A DNA stretch of 64,000 nucleotides from Kingella sp. (in: b-proteobacteria). Its GTDB lineage: Bacteria; Pseudomonadota; Gammaproteobacteria; Burkholderiales; Neisseriaceae. The stretch spans positions 1 to 64,000 of the forward strand of contig NZ_JAUMZV010000010.1 of the NCBI RefSeq assembly GCF_030527935.1, read 5' to 3'. Positions within the stretch are counted from its first letter, which is position 1; each line of letters begins with the position of its first letter. The translations under genes and the position numbers were made by a program. Shown piece after piece: positions 63,805 through 64,000 of the stretch. The notes beneath the pieces were generated by a model. That model was not told the origin of the DNA and ran no database searches. It saw nothing but the letters and a program-made list of their open reading frames with translations.

Positions 63805-64000
63805 ATGGAAAAAGGCAATGTTTTAGCCAACGAATGCCCATCGCGCGAGATTTTGCGCCGCTTAACCAGCCGCTGGGGCTTGCTGGTGCTGGTGGTGCTG
63901 CGCGGCGGCACGCATCGGTTTAGCGAACTGCGCCGCGCGATTGACGGCGTGAGCGAGCGGATGCTCACGCAAACCTTGCAGCAACTGGAACAAGACGGCA
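63805..64000 (+). CDS. HxlR-family transcriptional regulator (partial, cut by window end)
   Basis: The first 65 codons of a winged-helix regulator: ECPSREILRRLTSRWGLLVLVVL has the HxlR Cys and the RW tryptophan, and HRFSELRRAIDGVSERMLTQTLQQLEQDG is the recognition segment. AAGGAAA precedes the ATG. It diverges from the SnoaL-like lipoprotein and Rossmann oxidoreductase genes and probably controls them. The C-terminal half lies beyond the window. Confidence 0.88.
   Translation, partial: MEKGNVLANECPSREILRRLTSRWGLLVLVVLRGGTHRFSELRRAIDGVSERMLTQTLQQLEQDG

Overview
The window looks like a chromosomal segment of a Neisseriaceae member close to Kingella. The strongest sign is a 12-bp word, AGGCAGCCTGAA (or its complement), present in very many copies between and inside genes. 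It matches the DNA uptake sequence dialect described for Kingella and relatives rather than the Neisseria GCCGTCTGAA form. Supporting signs are dRS3-type ATTCCC-N8-GGGAAT repeats, an incomplete regulatory PTS, and a giant trimeric autotransporter. Species cannot be fixed by reading alone.

Layout. 1-3.5 kb (minus): zipA, grpE, a small unknown protein and a P-loop ATPase. 3.9-11.8 kb: an accessory block with two Rieske oxygenases, three acetyltransferase-like domains in two genes, a methyltransferase, an integral membrane protein, an exported protein and a fatty acid desaturase. The 7-11.8 kb part is bracketed by a ~260-bp inverted repeat. 12-16 kb: recQ, phoH, ampD. 16.3-20.2 kb: a chemosensory-like cluster (membrane CheA-like kinase without a CheW domain, CheY, CheX, orphan solute-binding lipoprotein). 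20.8-26.3 kb (minus): cysS, a lipoprotein, alr, a membrane protein, an M20 amidohydrolase. 26.4-28.4 kb: rpsP-rimM-trmD-rplS. 28.5-31.1 kb (minus): EIIA-Man, ptsH, ptsI. 31.4-34.4 kb: an AAHS-type MFS transporter, a quinone reductase and a divergent HxlR regulator. 34.6-42.8 kb (minus): a 2744-residue trimeric autotransporter with a perfect FNR-type box upstream. 43.5-47.7 kb: ppk2 and secA. 47.9-54.8 kb (minus): the complete atpIBEFHAGDC operon, then metQ and a small unknown gene. 56.7-60.9 kb: a five-gene operon with a FimV-like TPR protein, a receiver-like fusion protein, an MglA-type GTPase and two roadblock-type proteins, followed by tRNA-Phe. 61-64 kb: a YpfJ-type metalloprotease, an NAD(P)-binding oxidoreductase, a SnoaL-like lipoprotein, and an HxlR regulator cut by the window end.

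How the genes work together. Core metabolism (ATP synthase, ribosome biogenesis, secretion, cell wall) is ordinary. Two signalling modules stand out in a lineage without flagella: the CheA/CheY/CheX cluster and the MglA/roadblock/FimV-like operon. Both suggest control of surface motility, pilus polarity or cell shape, although this is inferred from family membership. Intergenic space is filled with uptake-sequence hairpins, many of them placed as terminators, and with several families of short inverted-repeat elements.
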